From WHTF01 sp964482425 (lineage in GTDB: Bacteria > Desulfobacterota > Binatia > UBA9968): DNA of 13,317 nt. A program made the position numbers and the translations under genes. Below are positions 1 through 7,322 of this stretch, piece by piece. The notes beneath the pieces are model-generated. The model made no database searches. It worked only from the letters and a program-made list of their open reading frames with translations, and had not been told where the DNA came from. The stretch spans positions 1-13,317 of the forward strand of contig CAYZXN010000313.1 in NCBI GenBank assembly GCA_964482425.1, read 5' to 3'. Numbering within the stretch: the stretch's first letter is position 1; each line of letters opens with the position of its first letter.

Positions 1-360
1 GGTCATGACGTTCGACGCGGTGCCGCCAGGACAGGAGCCCACCAGGATCAATCCCGCCGCGAGGGCCGGCGGCAGGTCAAGAATTTTACCGAGGGCAGCG
101 GCTAGCAGAGGCATGATCATAAATTGCGCCGCCATACCGACAGCGACGGCATGCGGCTGTTCGGCCACACGTTTGAAGTCGGCCGGGGTCAAAGCGGTGC
201 CCATACCGAACATGATCGAACCAAGCCCGGGCACGATGAGAGGCTGAAACCAGGTGAACGCAGCCGGCCAGATCAGTGCCGCCGCCACTGCCAGCAACAC
301 CCAGAGAACGAACCGTTGGGTGACGAAGCCGGTAAACCGTTCAAGCCGTGAAAAATTCAA
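1..360 (-). CDS. BASS-family (bile acid:Na+ symporter-like) transporter, N-terminal part, cut by the window edge
   Basis: The minus strand stays open from a TTG codon at 360-358 to base 1, giving the first 120 residues of an integral membrane protein; the rest lies beyond the left edge. It is rich in hydrophobic helices (about residues 16-35, 41-58, 67-89 and 97-108) and reaches the family signature GSCPGGTASNVMT at residues 108-120, where BASS proteins (ASBT, PanS/YocS-like) bind Na+ and substrate. Members import organic anions such as bile acids, pantoate or other carboxylates with Na+. Start choice: an in-frame stop sits at 366-364 and TTG is the only start-like codon before the first helix. 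The only possible ribosome site is a weak GGGATGA, so the start is uncertain. It lies 94 bases downstream of the hydrolase gene on the same strand, so co-transcription is possible. Family assignment is firm; substrate is unknown. Confidence 0.85.
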   Translation of the reverse strand, partial: MNFSRLERFTGFVTQRFVLWVLLAVAAALIWPAAFTWFQPLIVPGLGSIMFGMGTALTPADFKRVAEQPHAVAVGMAAQFMIMPLLAAALGKILDLPPALAAGLILVGSCPGGTASNVMT

Positions 361-454
361 CGATCATCCCGTGCAAAAGCAGGCGCTTTCAAGATCTCCA
401 TTGGCACCGCGACACCGACCGAACAAGTGACGATTCACCGGCTAGTCGCGCCAT

Positions 455-1270
455 TCAGATGATCGCCCTACTCGGCTTGGATGCACCAGGGAACAGACCG
501 TGCTTGCTCAGAAATTCGATCATGAAGCGATCGAATAGCCAGGGCTGCTCCATCTGACAGGCATGGCCCGCTCCGGGCAAAACTTTCAACTCACAACCTG
601 CTATGCGCGCCTGGAGAGCAAAGGCGCGCTGGTGGGAGGCATCCTCGCTGCCGGTGAGAATGATCGTCGGACAGGCGATGCGCTCATGATGACCTTCGGG
701 TTCCGGCTGCTGTAATGCTTTGAACTGGTGAATGATGGTTTGCACATCGGCGAATTCGTTGCGCTCGGCAAAAAGATTCGCGAAGAAATGCGCCAGCGGC
801 GTTACCCGGAATGCCGGGCTCAGATCCTCGAACGTATATCTCCAGCGATAGTCAATGCCATTGGCCGTGTACGCGTCTATGCGCCGACCGGCAAATTCCT
901 TGGTGGGGTTGTAACCGGTACCCGATAAGACGAGCGCCGCCGTTTGATCCGGGCGCTGGTGGTGCATGTAGGGAACGATCGCCGAACCGACCGAGCAGCC
1001 CACGAGAATCGCCGTTTCGCCGGGCAGCGCATCGTCGATCGCTTCCCAACAAGCCTGGGCCATGTCGATGACAGTAAGCCCTGCATCAGCCGTGGGCGAA
1101 CGGCCGTATCCCGGGATGTCGATGGCAATGCAGCGGTACCAGGTCGATAGATGCGCCATCTGGAAAATCCAGCACGACTGATCCATTGGGTTGGGATGGA
1201 CAAAGGCAATGACCGGCCCCATGCGTCCCATGCGTTCATAGTAAAGCGATCCGTGAATGTGCTGCGCCAT
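455..1270 (-). CDS. alpha/beta-fold hydrolase
   Basis: A 271-residue cytoplasmic alpha/beta hydrolase with no signal peptide. Visible landmarks: the HPNPMDQ oxyanion-region loop after strand beta-3 (residues 25-31), the DIPGYGRS loop (51-58), the nucleophile elbow GCSVGS with Ser93, the acid in GSEDAS (Asp210) and the catalytic His in GAGHACQMEQP (His236). Together these are a complete Ser-Asp-His triad at normal spacing, typical of esterases, C-C bond hydrolases (MhpC/BphD type) and lactonases, which cannot be told apart by eye. The open frame extends 11 codons upstream, but the ATG at 1270 is chosen because AAGGAGG lies six bases before it. The gene sits 137 bases downstream of the ACMSD-like amidohydrolase and 94 bases upstream of the BASS transporter on the same strand, suggesting a role in carboxylate or ester catabolism (inference). 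Confidence 0.88.
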   Translation of the reverse strand: MAQHIHGSLYYERMGRMGPVIAFVHPNPMDQSCWIFQMAHLSTWYRCIAIDIPGYGRSPTADAGLTVIDMAQACWEAIDDALPGETAILVGCSVGSAIVPYMHHQRPDQTAALVLSGTGYNPTKEFAGRRIDAYTANGIDYRWRYTFEDLSPAFRVTPLAHFFANLFAERNEFADVQTIIHQFKALQQPEPEGHHERIACPTIILTGSEDASHQRAFALQARIAGCELKVLPGAGHACQMEQPWLFDRFMIEFLSKHGLFPGASKPSRAII

Positions 1271-1276
1271 ATTATT

Positions 1277-1283
1277 CCTCCTT
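1277..1283 (-). promoter_or_regulatory. ribosome binding site of the alpha/beta hydrolase
   Basis: On the minus strand this reads AAGGAGG, followed by six bases (AATAAT) and the ATG at 1270. The perfect anti-Shine-Dalgarno match decides the start and rejects the longer open frame reaching 1303. Confidence 0.85.
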
Positions 1284-1300
1284 ATTATGCGGGTGTTTTG

Positions 1301-1376
1301 CAATTCGCATACGAGTGGGCCGACAATTCGCTGCAGTCTGACAAACGCAATTGCGGATCACCCTCATGTCATAATT
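1301..1376. promoter_or_regulatory. periodic CAATT-type motifs upstream of the alpha/beta hydrolase (possible operator array)
   Basis: The 137-base gap between the amidohydrolase and hydrolase genes holds two exact copies of CAATTCGC (1301-1308 and 1324-1331), a 10-base palindrome CGCAATTGCG (1346-1355) and a TAATT (1372-1376). The AATT cores begin at 1302, 1325, 1349 and 1373, a spacing of 23, 24 and 24 bases, about two helical turns. This could be a set of same-face protein sites controlling the hydrolase, but AATT is common and chance cannot be excluded. No convincing -35/-10 pair was found. Confidence 0.25.
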
Positions 1377-1407
1377 TCATGATCAAAGAACTGAACCCGG
1401 ACTGACG

Positions 1408-2388
1408 CTAAAGATTCAACGCGCGCTGCGCATTAGCACCGAGAATGAGCTCGCGCTCGGTGTCTGACAAAGCGAGATCTTCGACCTTGCGCACCGAATC
1501 GAAATCTCCCATCGCCATCGGATAGTCCGTGCCGAGAACGACCCGGTCGGCGCCGACGACTGCTGTTAGGTATTGCAGGGCTGAAACCGAATGAACGATG
1601 GTGTCGAAGTACATTCTTTTTAGATAGGCGGAGGGTTTCTGCGGAACGATTTCCTTCAATCCGGCCCGTAGGCCATAGGAGTGGTCAAGCCGCCAGATGT
1701 TGAAGGCGAGCAGGCCACCGCCATGGGACAAGCACAGCCGCAGGTTGGGATACTTCTCGAAAATGCCTTTCAAGATCATGCGCTCGATCATCATCGTTGT
1801 GCGGAAAGTGAACTGCAGGACATTACCGAGAATCGGCGACAGAGGATCGTCGGCATCCAGACCTCCTTCGAGCGGATGAACGAACAGGAGCAAGTCAAGG
1901 GCTTGTGCCCCAGCGAAAAATGGCTCGAAGGCAGGATCGTCGAGCGGTGTATCGCCGACGGCATTGCCGATCTCCAATCCTTTGAGCCCCATGGACTTTG
2001 CCTCCCGGGCAATGGCAATCGACTCATCGACGTTCTGTAACGGCACACTGCCTAAACCGACGAAGCGATCCGGAAACTTTTTCACGACATCTTGGATCGC
2101 TTCGTTCTGCTTGCGTGAGAAATAGGCGGCGACTGCGGGCTCTTCCCAATAGAAGAGGAGAATCGGCGACGGTGAGATCGCTTGCAAATCGATGTTCATC
2201 TGATCGAATGCTTTGATCCGGGCGATTGGATCGTAGGCGCCTGCGCCCAGCCCGGAACGGAATCCGATCCGAGAGGTAACCGACAATTTCCCCTTATCCA
2301 GGACTATCTTCGGCGCTCGATTTTCGTATCTGCCGGGATCCTCGAAAGCTTCGACGGGAAAGAAATGAGAGTGAAGGTCGATATTCAT
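1408..2388 (-). CDS. amidohydrolase family 2 protein, ACMSD-like metal-dependent decarboxylase/hydrolase
   Basis: A complete 326-residue TIM-barrel protein of the amidohydrolase-related family (PF04909 type). Metal-site residues are in the expected order: HxH of DLHSHFFP (His6, His8), His171 in FVHPLEGG, His222 in LSHGGG and Asp288 in GTDYPM. The sequence SHGGGLLAF near His222 and GTDYPM are characteristic of alpha-amino-beta-carboxymuconate-semialdehyde decarboxylase (ACMSD) and gamma-resorcylate/5-carboxyvanillate decarboxylase relatives, which carry out non-oxidative decarboxylation at a single Zn or Mn. Length matches the family (about 320-340). There is no signal peptide, so it is cytoplasmic. 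The ATG at 2388 begins the conserved first strand (MNIDLHSH), which supports the start although the ribosome site is weak (GGCGAAAATTCT). It is first in the minus-strand BASS/hydrolase block and divergent from the CmcJ-like gene. Substrate cannot be named. Confidence 0.9.
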   Translation of the reverse strand: MNIDLHSHFFPVEAFEDPGRYENRAPKIVLDKGKLSVTSRIGFRSGLGAGAYDPIARIKAFDQMNIDLQAISPSPILLFYWEEPAVAAYFSRKQNEAIQDVVKKFPDRFVGLGSVPLQNVDESIAIAREAKSMGLKGLEIGNAVGDTPLDDPAFEPFFAGAQALDLLLFVHPLEGGLDADDPLSPILGNVLQFTFRTTMMIERMILKGIFEKYPNLRLCLSHGGGLLAFNIWRLDHSYGLRAGLKEIVPQKPSAYLKRMYFDTIVHSVSALQYLTAVVGADRVVLGTDYPMAMGDFDSVRKVEDLALSDTERELILGANAQRALNL

Positions 2389-2422
2389 AGAATTTTCGCC
2401 GGGTAACCGTTGTTCGTATTAC

Positions 2423-2476
2423 GCCTGCGATATGACCTATACACTAATGAGGAAGGAGGTTGAAGTGATCGCAGGC
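2423..2476 (+). promoter_or_regulatory. 9-base inverted repeat enclosing an orphan Shine-Dalgarno sequence and a 10-codon mini-ORF start
   Basis: GCCTGCGAT (2423-2431) and its exact reverse complement ATCGCAGGC (2468-2476) flank 36 bases. Inside them lies GGAAGGAGG (2451-2459), followed by GTG (2465-2467), which opens a 10-codon frame ending in TGA at 2495-2497. A nested ACCT/AGGT pair (2434-2437, 2457-2460) could lengthen the stem and hide the Shine-Dalgarno sequence. It may be a leader-peptide control element, a protein operator, or the remnant of a lost gene start. Confidence 0.3.
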
Positions 2477-2697
2477 AAGTTCCGGTATCGCGCTTGACCG
2501 CAAGGCGGCGCGTACTTTCGTCGATGCGCTACGGGTACTAATCAGGCTGCCGCACCAGTGGAAGTTTCAGGCGGCCACAGGAGAGCATGGAAGATTGCGA
2601 TTGACAGCGGTTGAGCACCGGAGTTATAGGGCGGCATACAAAAGGTGCAAGGACGACTCGACCAGACGGCTCTCTATGATAGCGTGTCCAAACAGAC

Positions 2698-2704
2698 AAG
2701 GAGG
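2698..2704 (+). promoter_or_regulatory. ribosome binding site of the CmcJ-like gene
   Basis: AAGGAGG lies six bases before the ATG at 2711. It fixes the start there and rejects the in-frame upstream extension to 2645. Confidence 0.85.
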
Positions 2705-2710
2705 AATTTT

Positions 2711-3523
2711 ATGATTGAAGCCGTGACTGTCGATATTCCCTACACGCCGGACACCGGCGAAAAACTCGTCAATGAGACGTTTGGACCGAACAATATTCGC
2801 CGGCGCAAAACCGGAAGTGACGAGGTGAGAAAGATGACCGTGCGCAACGGCCGCCTGCTCGCCGATCGATTATCTCTGGACGAGCAGGGTTTTGTCCTGG
2901 TCGAGCACAGAACCGGGGTTGCCGACTTCTTCGATGCGGCGCAGCTGGAAGCGGGCTACTACCCTGAAGTCGAGCAGCTGATCAAGAATACTTCGGGGGC
3001 TGCGCGGGTGGTTATCTTCGATCACACCTTGCGCTCCGGCGACCAGAGCGAGCGCGAGGAAAAGCTCATCCGCGAGCCGGTGCTCTCCGCGCACAACGAC
3101 TACACCGAATGGTCCGGTCCAAACCGGGTGCGCGAGATCTTCCCGCAAGAGGCCGAAGCATTGCTCGGGCGCCGCTTTGCGATCATCCAGGTATGGCGCG
3201 CCATCAACCAGCCGATCCGATCCAATCCCCTCGCCGTTGCCGACGCCAAGAGCATCGCGATGGACGATTTGCTGATTGCCGAACGCCGCTACCCGCACCG
3301 TATAGGGCAGACTTACCGGTTGAAGTACAGCCCGAATCATCGTTGGTTCTACTTTCCCGAAATGCGGCGCGATGAAGCTCTGGTGTTCAAAGTGTACGAT
3401 TCAGAGACGGACGGCCGCGCGCGGTTTACACCTCACACGTCGTTCGTCGATCCCACTTCACCTGCCAACGCTCCACCGCGGCAAAGCATCGAAGTGCGCG
3501 CATTCGCGTTCTTTGAACAATGA
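2711..3523 (+). CDS. CmcJ/NvfI-family oxidoreductase (Fe(II)/2-oxoglutarate-type hydroxylase/desaturase-like)
   Basis: A 270-residue soluble protein matching the CmcJ/NvfI (AsaB/GA4 desaturase-like) family, whose characterised members include a cephamycin 7-alpha-methoxylation component and fungal Fe(II)/2-oxoglutarate oxygenases. Visible features: a probable iron-binding HxD in SAHNDYTE (His128, Asp130), the hallmark VWRAINQPIRSNPLAVADA (161-179), the NHRWFYFPEMRRDEALVFK block (209-227), a C-terminal His242 in RARFTPHTSFVDP as likely third ligand, and Arg263 in IEVRAFAFF as candidate 2-oxoglutarate anchor. Length is normal for the family and the start is fixed by its ribosome site. It is transcribed divergently from the ACMSD-like gene and is followed after 143 bases by a TTT receptor. 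Family is confident; iron ligands are assigned by eye; substrate (probably a carboxylic acid) is inference. Confidence 0.85.
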   Translation: MIEAVTVDIPYTPDTGEKLVNETFGPNNIRRRKTGSDEVRKMTVRNGRLLADRLSLDEQGFVLVEHRTGVADFFDAAQLEAGYYPEVEQLIKNTSGAARVVIFDHTLRSGDQSEREEKLIREPVLSAHNDYTEWSGPNRVREIFPQEAEALLGRRFAIIQVWRAINQPIRSNPLAVADAKSIAMDDLLIAERRYPHRIGQTYRLKYSPNHRWFYFPEMRRDEALVFKVYDSETDGRARFTPHTSFVDPTSPANAPPRQSIEVRAFAFFEQ

Positions 3524-3666
3524 CCGATTCGCTTCGAGGTGTGTGCTCGTACTCGACCGATGTAGAGCAAAATGAACCCCAAGGCACAAGAAAATAGGAG
3601 TTAACGCCAGAGCTGCGACTGATTTTATCCTTCGATCCTGATCCTTAACGCGTCAAAGGAGGGTCT

Positions 3667-4710
3667 ATGAAGAGCATCATCGTTTCGGCATTCGTATCAT
3701 GGGTATTCGGACTAACACTCGCCATCGGCGCACATGCGAGTTCGCATGAATTCTTCAAGGGCAAAACCATCCGGCTCGTGGTCGGTAATTCGACGGGCGG
3801 CGCCATGGACGACTGGGGTCGCTTCGTGGCTCATCATTTGGGCAGGCACATCCCGGGAAGTCCGGATGTCCTTGTGCAAAATATGCCCGGCGCGGGAGCA
3901 ATCGTCGCAGCCAACTACATCTACAACGTCGCCAAGCCGGATGGTTTGACCCTGGGGCTGATCAATCCCGCCAATTATATCGATCAGCTTATAGGTGCGA
4001 AGGAAGTAAAATTTGATTGGCCAAAATTTTCCTGGATAGGCTCTCCGGAACGTATCGATCAGGTTCTGTTTATGCGCACCGACGTCGCTTATAAGACATT
4101 GGACGATATGCGCAACGCTAAAGATCCGCCAAGGTGCGCGGCATTGGCCCGCGCCGGACTGGGTTACCTTCTACCGAGGCTCTTCGAGGAGGCGCTCGGA
4201 ATCAAGCTCAACATGGTGCTCGGTTACGGCGGTGGCGGGGAAATGAACCTGGCCATCGAGAAGGGTGAAGTGCACTGCCGCGCCGGAACGGTTTCCGCAT
4301 ACGTCGGTCGCGAACCCACTCGCACGTGGATCAAAAACGGCTTTGTTCGCGCCGTCACCCAGAGCGGGAGCAAACGTTATCCGAAGTTGCCCGATGTGCC
4401 GACCGTTTATGAGTTGATGGAGACTTACCAGACGCCCGACGCAACCAAGCGGCTCGCCAGGGTGCTGCTTTCATCCGGTGAACTCGGTAGGCCGTTTATC
4501 GCACCGCCGGGAATGGCCGCGGACCGGGTAAAGATTCTACGCGACGGATTTAGCAAAGCCATGAGCGATCCGGCGCTGTTGGCCGATGCCCAGAAACGGA
4601 AGTGGGACATGGATCCGCTAAGCGGTGAAGAGCTGGAGAAGACTGCCAAAGAGATCATCGTCCAACCGACGGAAGTCATCAGTCGGATGAAAAAGCTGTT
4701 GGAGAACTGA
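3667..4710 (+). CDS. tripartite tricarboxylate transporter (TTT/Bug, TctC-like) periplasmic substrate-binding protein
   Basis: A 347-residue secreted receptor. Residues 1-24 form a Sec signal peptide (Lys2, hydrophobic core, AHA at 22-24, likely cut before Ser25). The mature protein begins with the TctC/Bug pattern FFKGKTIRLVVGNSTGG, followed by VLVQNMPGAG, where the PGAG loop contacts the ligand carboxylate, and KPDGLTLG. The C-terminal half carries ALARAGLGY, GGGEMNLAIEKGEV, PDVPT and FIAPPGM, all usual for the family. Bug proteins bind carboxylates in the periplasm and hand them to TctA/TctB, which are absent here, so this is an orphan receptor as is common in species with expanded Bug families. 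A clear AAAGGAGG precedes the ATG by four bases. It lies 143 bases behind the CmcJ-like gene, with a GACCGAT direct repeat (3522-3528, 3555-3561) in between; co-transcription is possible. Confidence 0.92.
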   Translation: MKSIIVSAFVSWVFGLTLAIGAHASSHEFFKGKTIRLVVGNSTGGAMDDWGRFVAHHLGRHIPGSPDVLVQNMPGAGAIVAANYIYNVAKPDGLTLGLINPANYIDQLIGAKEVKFDWPKFSWIGSPERIDQVLFMRTDVAYKTLDDMRNAKDPPRCAALARAGLGYLLPRLFEEALGIKLNMVLGYGGGGEMNLAIEKGEVHCRAGTVSAYVGREPTRTWIKNGFVRAVTQSGSKRYPKLPDVPTVYELMETYQTPDATKRLARVLLSSGELGRPFIAPPGMAADRVKILRDGFSKAMSDPALLADAQKRKWDMDPLSGEELEKTAKEIIVQPTEVISRMKKLLEN

Positions 4711-4913
4711 CCTGTTTTCGGCGGAGGTTTCGTCTTATAAATTTCTATCCTAACGTCCAGCATGGATTACAAGGCCTTCTCACAAAAGGGGCATATTATA
4801 TGTTTCATCGGAGGCGCCAAAAGACATGACAGTTGCCTTTGAGTCAAACAGCGGGATGCGGTGCGCGGCAATGATATAGGCACAGATCGGGCGGCCAAAC
4901 CGGACGGCTGTTT

Positions 4914-6575
4914 CTACCAGTTCAGCAGCTTTAACTTGTTCTTGGCGCTTTTGCCGATTTTGCTGCGCGGCGATTTGACCGCCACGTGATCGAGCAGATC
5001 CCTCCCCAGGTTGCGTTCCTCACCGGGTCGTTCCACCAGACTGAAACCGAGCGCGAAGATCTCTTCGGGGGCAAGACTCTTTTCCTTTCTCAGCGTTTCA
5101 AACAGCGGAAAGGCCGAGTTTCGATAAACATCGGTGAACAATTCAACCGCCGGGTGCTGCCGATGGACGGCCACCGTGTGAGAATGCAATTTGAGTTGCG
5201 CCAGCGCCAGCTGAAATTTATCCTCCGGCTTGAATGAGGCGAAATCCTTTAGCAGCGTCAGGAATGACAGCCCTTCTTTGTACTTCTTGGTCTTGACCAG
5301 ACGCGCCGCTTGAGCCGCGAGCTGCTCGTAGGCGTGATCGGGGTCGGCCTTCTTCAGAACGTGCAACAAGGCGGTTTGGATGCGATCTTCGGCGCCGATT
5401 GCCGCTTGCAGCCGCTTCCATAGCGAGTCTAGCGTGTCCTGGCGCCACTTGCCTTCAAACGACGTCAACAACTCAGCAATACTCCACGCCTTGCTGGGGT
5501 CCTGGCACGCCAGAAACTCCTTTATAAGCGCGGCGCGCGCTTCGGGCATCTTGCGCAGCGAGCCTGCCGCAACGTCGCGACGCCGGTAGTCGGCGTCGCC
5601 TAACTGTTCGATCAATGTCCGCACAGTGGCCGGCGTGCTGAAGTCGGCCATTTTCCGCAGGGCGAATTTCTGAACGTCCGGGTGACGGCTTTCGAGCATG
5701 CGAGACAACAGCGGCCGCGCATCGTCGGGCAGCTCATGTCTGTCGAGCAGCTCAAGCGCTAAACGGGGGACTTCGGTCAGCTCGGGCTCTTCGAGTATGG
5801 GAAACAATCTGGCGTATTCGTCTTTACGCAGCTCCTGCTCGCGCAAACAGCGCACCAGAGCAATCAGCGCGTGCGAACGCAGAACGGGATGGTGCTCAGG
5901 CCCGATAAACCGAAACAGCCAGCGCCGCGAATCGGCACGGCCGAGCAGGCCGAATAACCGCATGACAGAGACCACGGCGGGACGCTGTTGTTTCTCGTCC
6001 AAAGTCTTGGCAAAAGCCTCGGTCCGGTCGTACAAAAACCCCTGCTCTTTGACATCCATCTCCCGGATTGCCGGCGTCAATATATCGCACACCATTTTGT
6101 TGAAATCGTCGGTTCCGGACAACAGCATTTGCAGCAATCCCTGCCAGGCATCGGCTGTTTTGGCCGTGCACAGGATGCGCGCTGCGTTGATCTGCCACGG
6201 CCGCGATGCGCCGGAAGCGTGTTTGAGCAGCGCATCGACCGCCGCCGTGCTGTAGCGGCTCAAAAGCTGAACCGTCCTTTCCTGGATTTCTTTATCGGGA
6301 TCTTCGAGAAACTTAATCAACAGGGGGATGGCAGGCTTCGGCTGGACTTCTTCGAAGTAGCGCAGGGCGTAATCTTTGATGACAGGGTTGGCATGGTCCA
6401 GCATTGCTCCGATAGCCTTGAAGATCTCGGCGTTGTGTAACTTGAGGGCGCCGAGCACCACTAATGCGGCACAGCGCTGCTCGACGTTGCTCTTCTCCGC
6501 CAAAGCGAGTATTTGGGCAGTAACCTTGTCCATTGCCGACGATACCGTGTGATCCTTTCTACCAATGTCATTCAT
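4914..6575 (-). CDS. HEAT-repeat protein of unknown function
   Basis: A 553-residue soluble protein built of tandem alpha-helical HEAT-like repeats of roughly 35-45 residues through much of its length, for example NPVIKDYALRYFEE, KEIQERTVQLLSRY, HPVLRSHALIALVR, HPDVQKFALRKMAD and RRRDVAAGSLRKM. Repeats turn less regular after about residue 400. The C-terminus is strongly basic (SPRSKIGKSAKNKLKLLNW), suggesting contact with nucleic acid or membrane. There is no signal peptide, membrane helix or catalytic motif, so a scaffold or adaptor role is the most that can be inferred. Start is ambiguous: no ribosome site precedes ATG 6575, TTG 6581 or ATG 6533; I chose the first ATG. A terminator (6631-6663) separates it from the lipoprotein gene upstream, so it probably has its own promoter. 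The 203 bases to the convergent TTT receptor show no clear terminator. Confidence 0.8.
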   Translation of the reverse strand: MNDIGRKDHTVSSAMDKVTAQILALAEKSNVEQRCAALVVLGALKLHNAEIFKAIGAMLDHANPVIKDYALRYFEEVQPKPAIPLLIKFLEDPDKEIQERTVQLLSRYSTAAVDALLKHASGASRPWQINAARILCTAKTADAWQGLLQMLLSGTDDFNKMVCDILTPAIREMDVKEQGFLYDRTEAFAKTLDEKQQRPAVVSVMRLFGLLGRADSRRWLFRFIGPEHHPVLRSHALIALVRCLREQELRKDEYARLFPILEEPELTEVPRLALELLDRHELPDDARPLLSRMLESRHPDVQKFALRKMADFSTPATVRTLIEQLGDADYRRRDVAAGSLRKMPEARAALIKEFLACQDPSKAWSIAELLTSFEGKWRQDTLDSLWKRLQAAIGAEDRIQTALLHVLKKADPDHAYEQLAAQAARLVKTKKYKEGLSFLTLLKDFASFKPEDKFQLALAQLKLHSHTVAVHRQHPAVELFTDVYRNSAFPLFETLRKEKSLAPEEIFALGFSLVERPGEERNLGRDLLDHVAVKSPRSKIGKSAKNKLKLLNW

Positions 6576-6630
6576 GCGCAAAAGTCAAGAAAGCGCTATC
6601 TCGTGCGATGCAGCGAGGAAAGAATCGGCT

Positions 6631-6663
6631 AAAAAAAGGCCCAATCTCGTAAGAGATTGGGCC
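6631..6663 (-). terminator. intrinsic terminator of the Pal-like lipoprotein gene
   Basis: On the minus strand a perfect 11-base-pair stem (GGCCCAATCTC with GAGATTGGGCC, 6663-6653 and 6648-6638) closes a four-base loop and is followed directly by seven T residues (6637-6631). It lies 84 bases beyond the lipoprotein stop codon, in the correct orientation for that gene. Confidence 0.93.
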
Positions 6664-6746
6664 TCCGGAAGCCAAGTTGGATTCTGTCCGAGCCGATGAG
6701 TTCTTGACGTCCAGCCGATAAAAACCGGGCTTTAGGAATTAACAGA

Positions 6747-7322
6747 TCACGATGCCGGACGTGCGGGAGTCACGACGAAACGAGCCCGGCGGTTCTTTTC
6801 CCAGCAAGACTCGTTAGTTTCCCTGCAAACGGGGATCTCCTCCCCATAGCTGATAACGGAGATCCGATTCGCGGTGATGCCGAGGGTCTCCAGGTAGTCC
6901 TTACTGGACTGCGCCCGTCTCGAACCCAAAGCCAAGTTATATTCGACCGTGCCGCGCTCGTCGCAATGGCCTTCGATCTGGACTTGAGCAGAGGGATTGG
7001 CCTTGAGCCAGTCGGCGTTGGCCTTCAGCACTGCGCGCGCATCGTTGGATAAATCGTATTTATCGAACCCGAAGAAGACGTCCTTAAGAGGACTCGACGC
7101 CGCGGTGGCCGTGCTCTGCCCCTTCTGCAACTCATCCAAGCTGCCACTGGCGGACGATCCAACCTTGCTTTCGGCCGCAGGTTTTTGCGCCGTTGAAGGG
7201 TTCGGCTTTGCCGATGACGCGCTGGGATTTTCGGTGGTCCACTTAGGGGCGGGCGGATTTGCCGGGCTGCTACAACCCAACAACGAAATCATTGCTACCA
7301 GTGTCCAAATGCGAAAAGACAT
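6747..7322 (-). CDS. pal: Pal-like OmpA-family peptidoglycan-associated lipoprotein
   Basis: A 191-residue lipoprotein. The signal peptide ends in a lipobox, SLLGC, with Cys17 as the lipidated residue; Ser18 rather than Asp at +2 favours the outer membrane. Residues 18-75 are a Pro/Ser/Ala-rich flexible linker. Residues about 81-186 are an OmpA C-terminal domain: VFFGFDKYDLSNDAR, VQIEGHCDERGTVEYNLALGSRRA and ISYGEEIPVCRETN, with Asp94 and an Arg of the RR pair (135-136) as probable diaminopimelate contacts. GHCDERGT...YN is the Pal variant of the signature. Cys166 and Cys173 may form a disulfide. Pal tethers the outer membrane to peptidoglycan with Tol proteins. No tolQRAB or cpoB lies nearby, so this may be a second Pal copy. 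AAAGGAG precedes the ATG by eight bases, and a strong terminator follows. Confidence 0.92.
   Translation of the reverse strand: MSFRIWTLVAMISLLGCSSPANPPAPKWTTENPSASSAKPNPSTAQKPAAESKVGSSASGSLDELQKGQSTATAASSPLKDVFFGFDKYDLSNDARAVLKANADWLKANPSAQVQIEGHCDERGTVEYNLALGSRRAQSSKDYLETLGITANRISVISYGEEIPVCRETNESCWEKNRRARFVVTPARPAS

Larger units (their letters stand above)
2389..2710. other. 322-base divergent intergenic region
   Basis: This region separates the start of the minus-strand amidohydrolase from the start of the plus-strand CmcJ-like gene and should hold both promoters. It contains a 9-base inverted repeat around an orphan Shine-Dalgarno sequence (2423-2476, listed separately) and the ribosome site at 2698-2704. 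I see no convincing sigma-70 promoter, tRNA or terminator. A plus-strand frame is open from 2469 to 2712, but it has no good start and its translation resembles nothing I recognise. Confidence 0.6.

Noticed and set aside
357..401. 14-codon leader ORF (ATG at 401) whose TGA overlaps the BASS TTG start
   Set aside because: No ribosome site precedes it; the TTGA overlap is likely chance, though it would offer a translational-coupling explanation for the weak TTG start.
2469..2712. Plus-strand open frame of about 80 codons overlapping the CmcJ-like start by ATGA
   Set aside because: No ATG or GTG start, no ribosome site in position, and the translation resembles no family; an open frame this short is expected by chance in GC-rich DNA.
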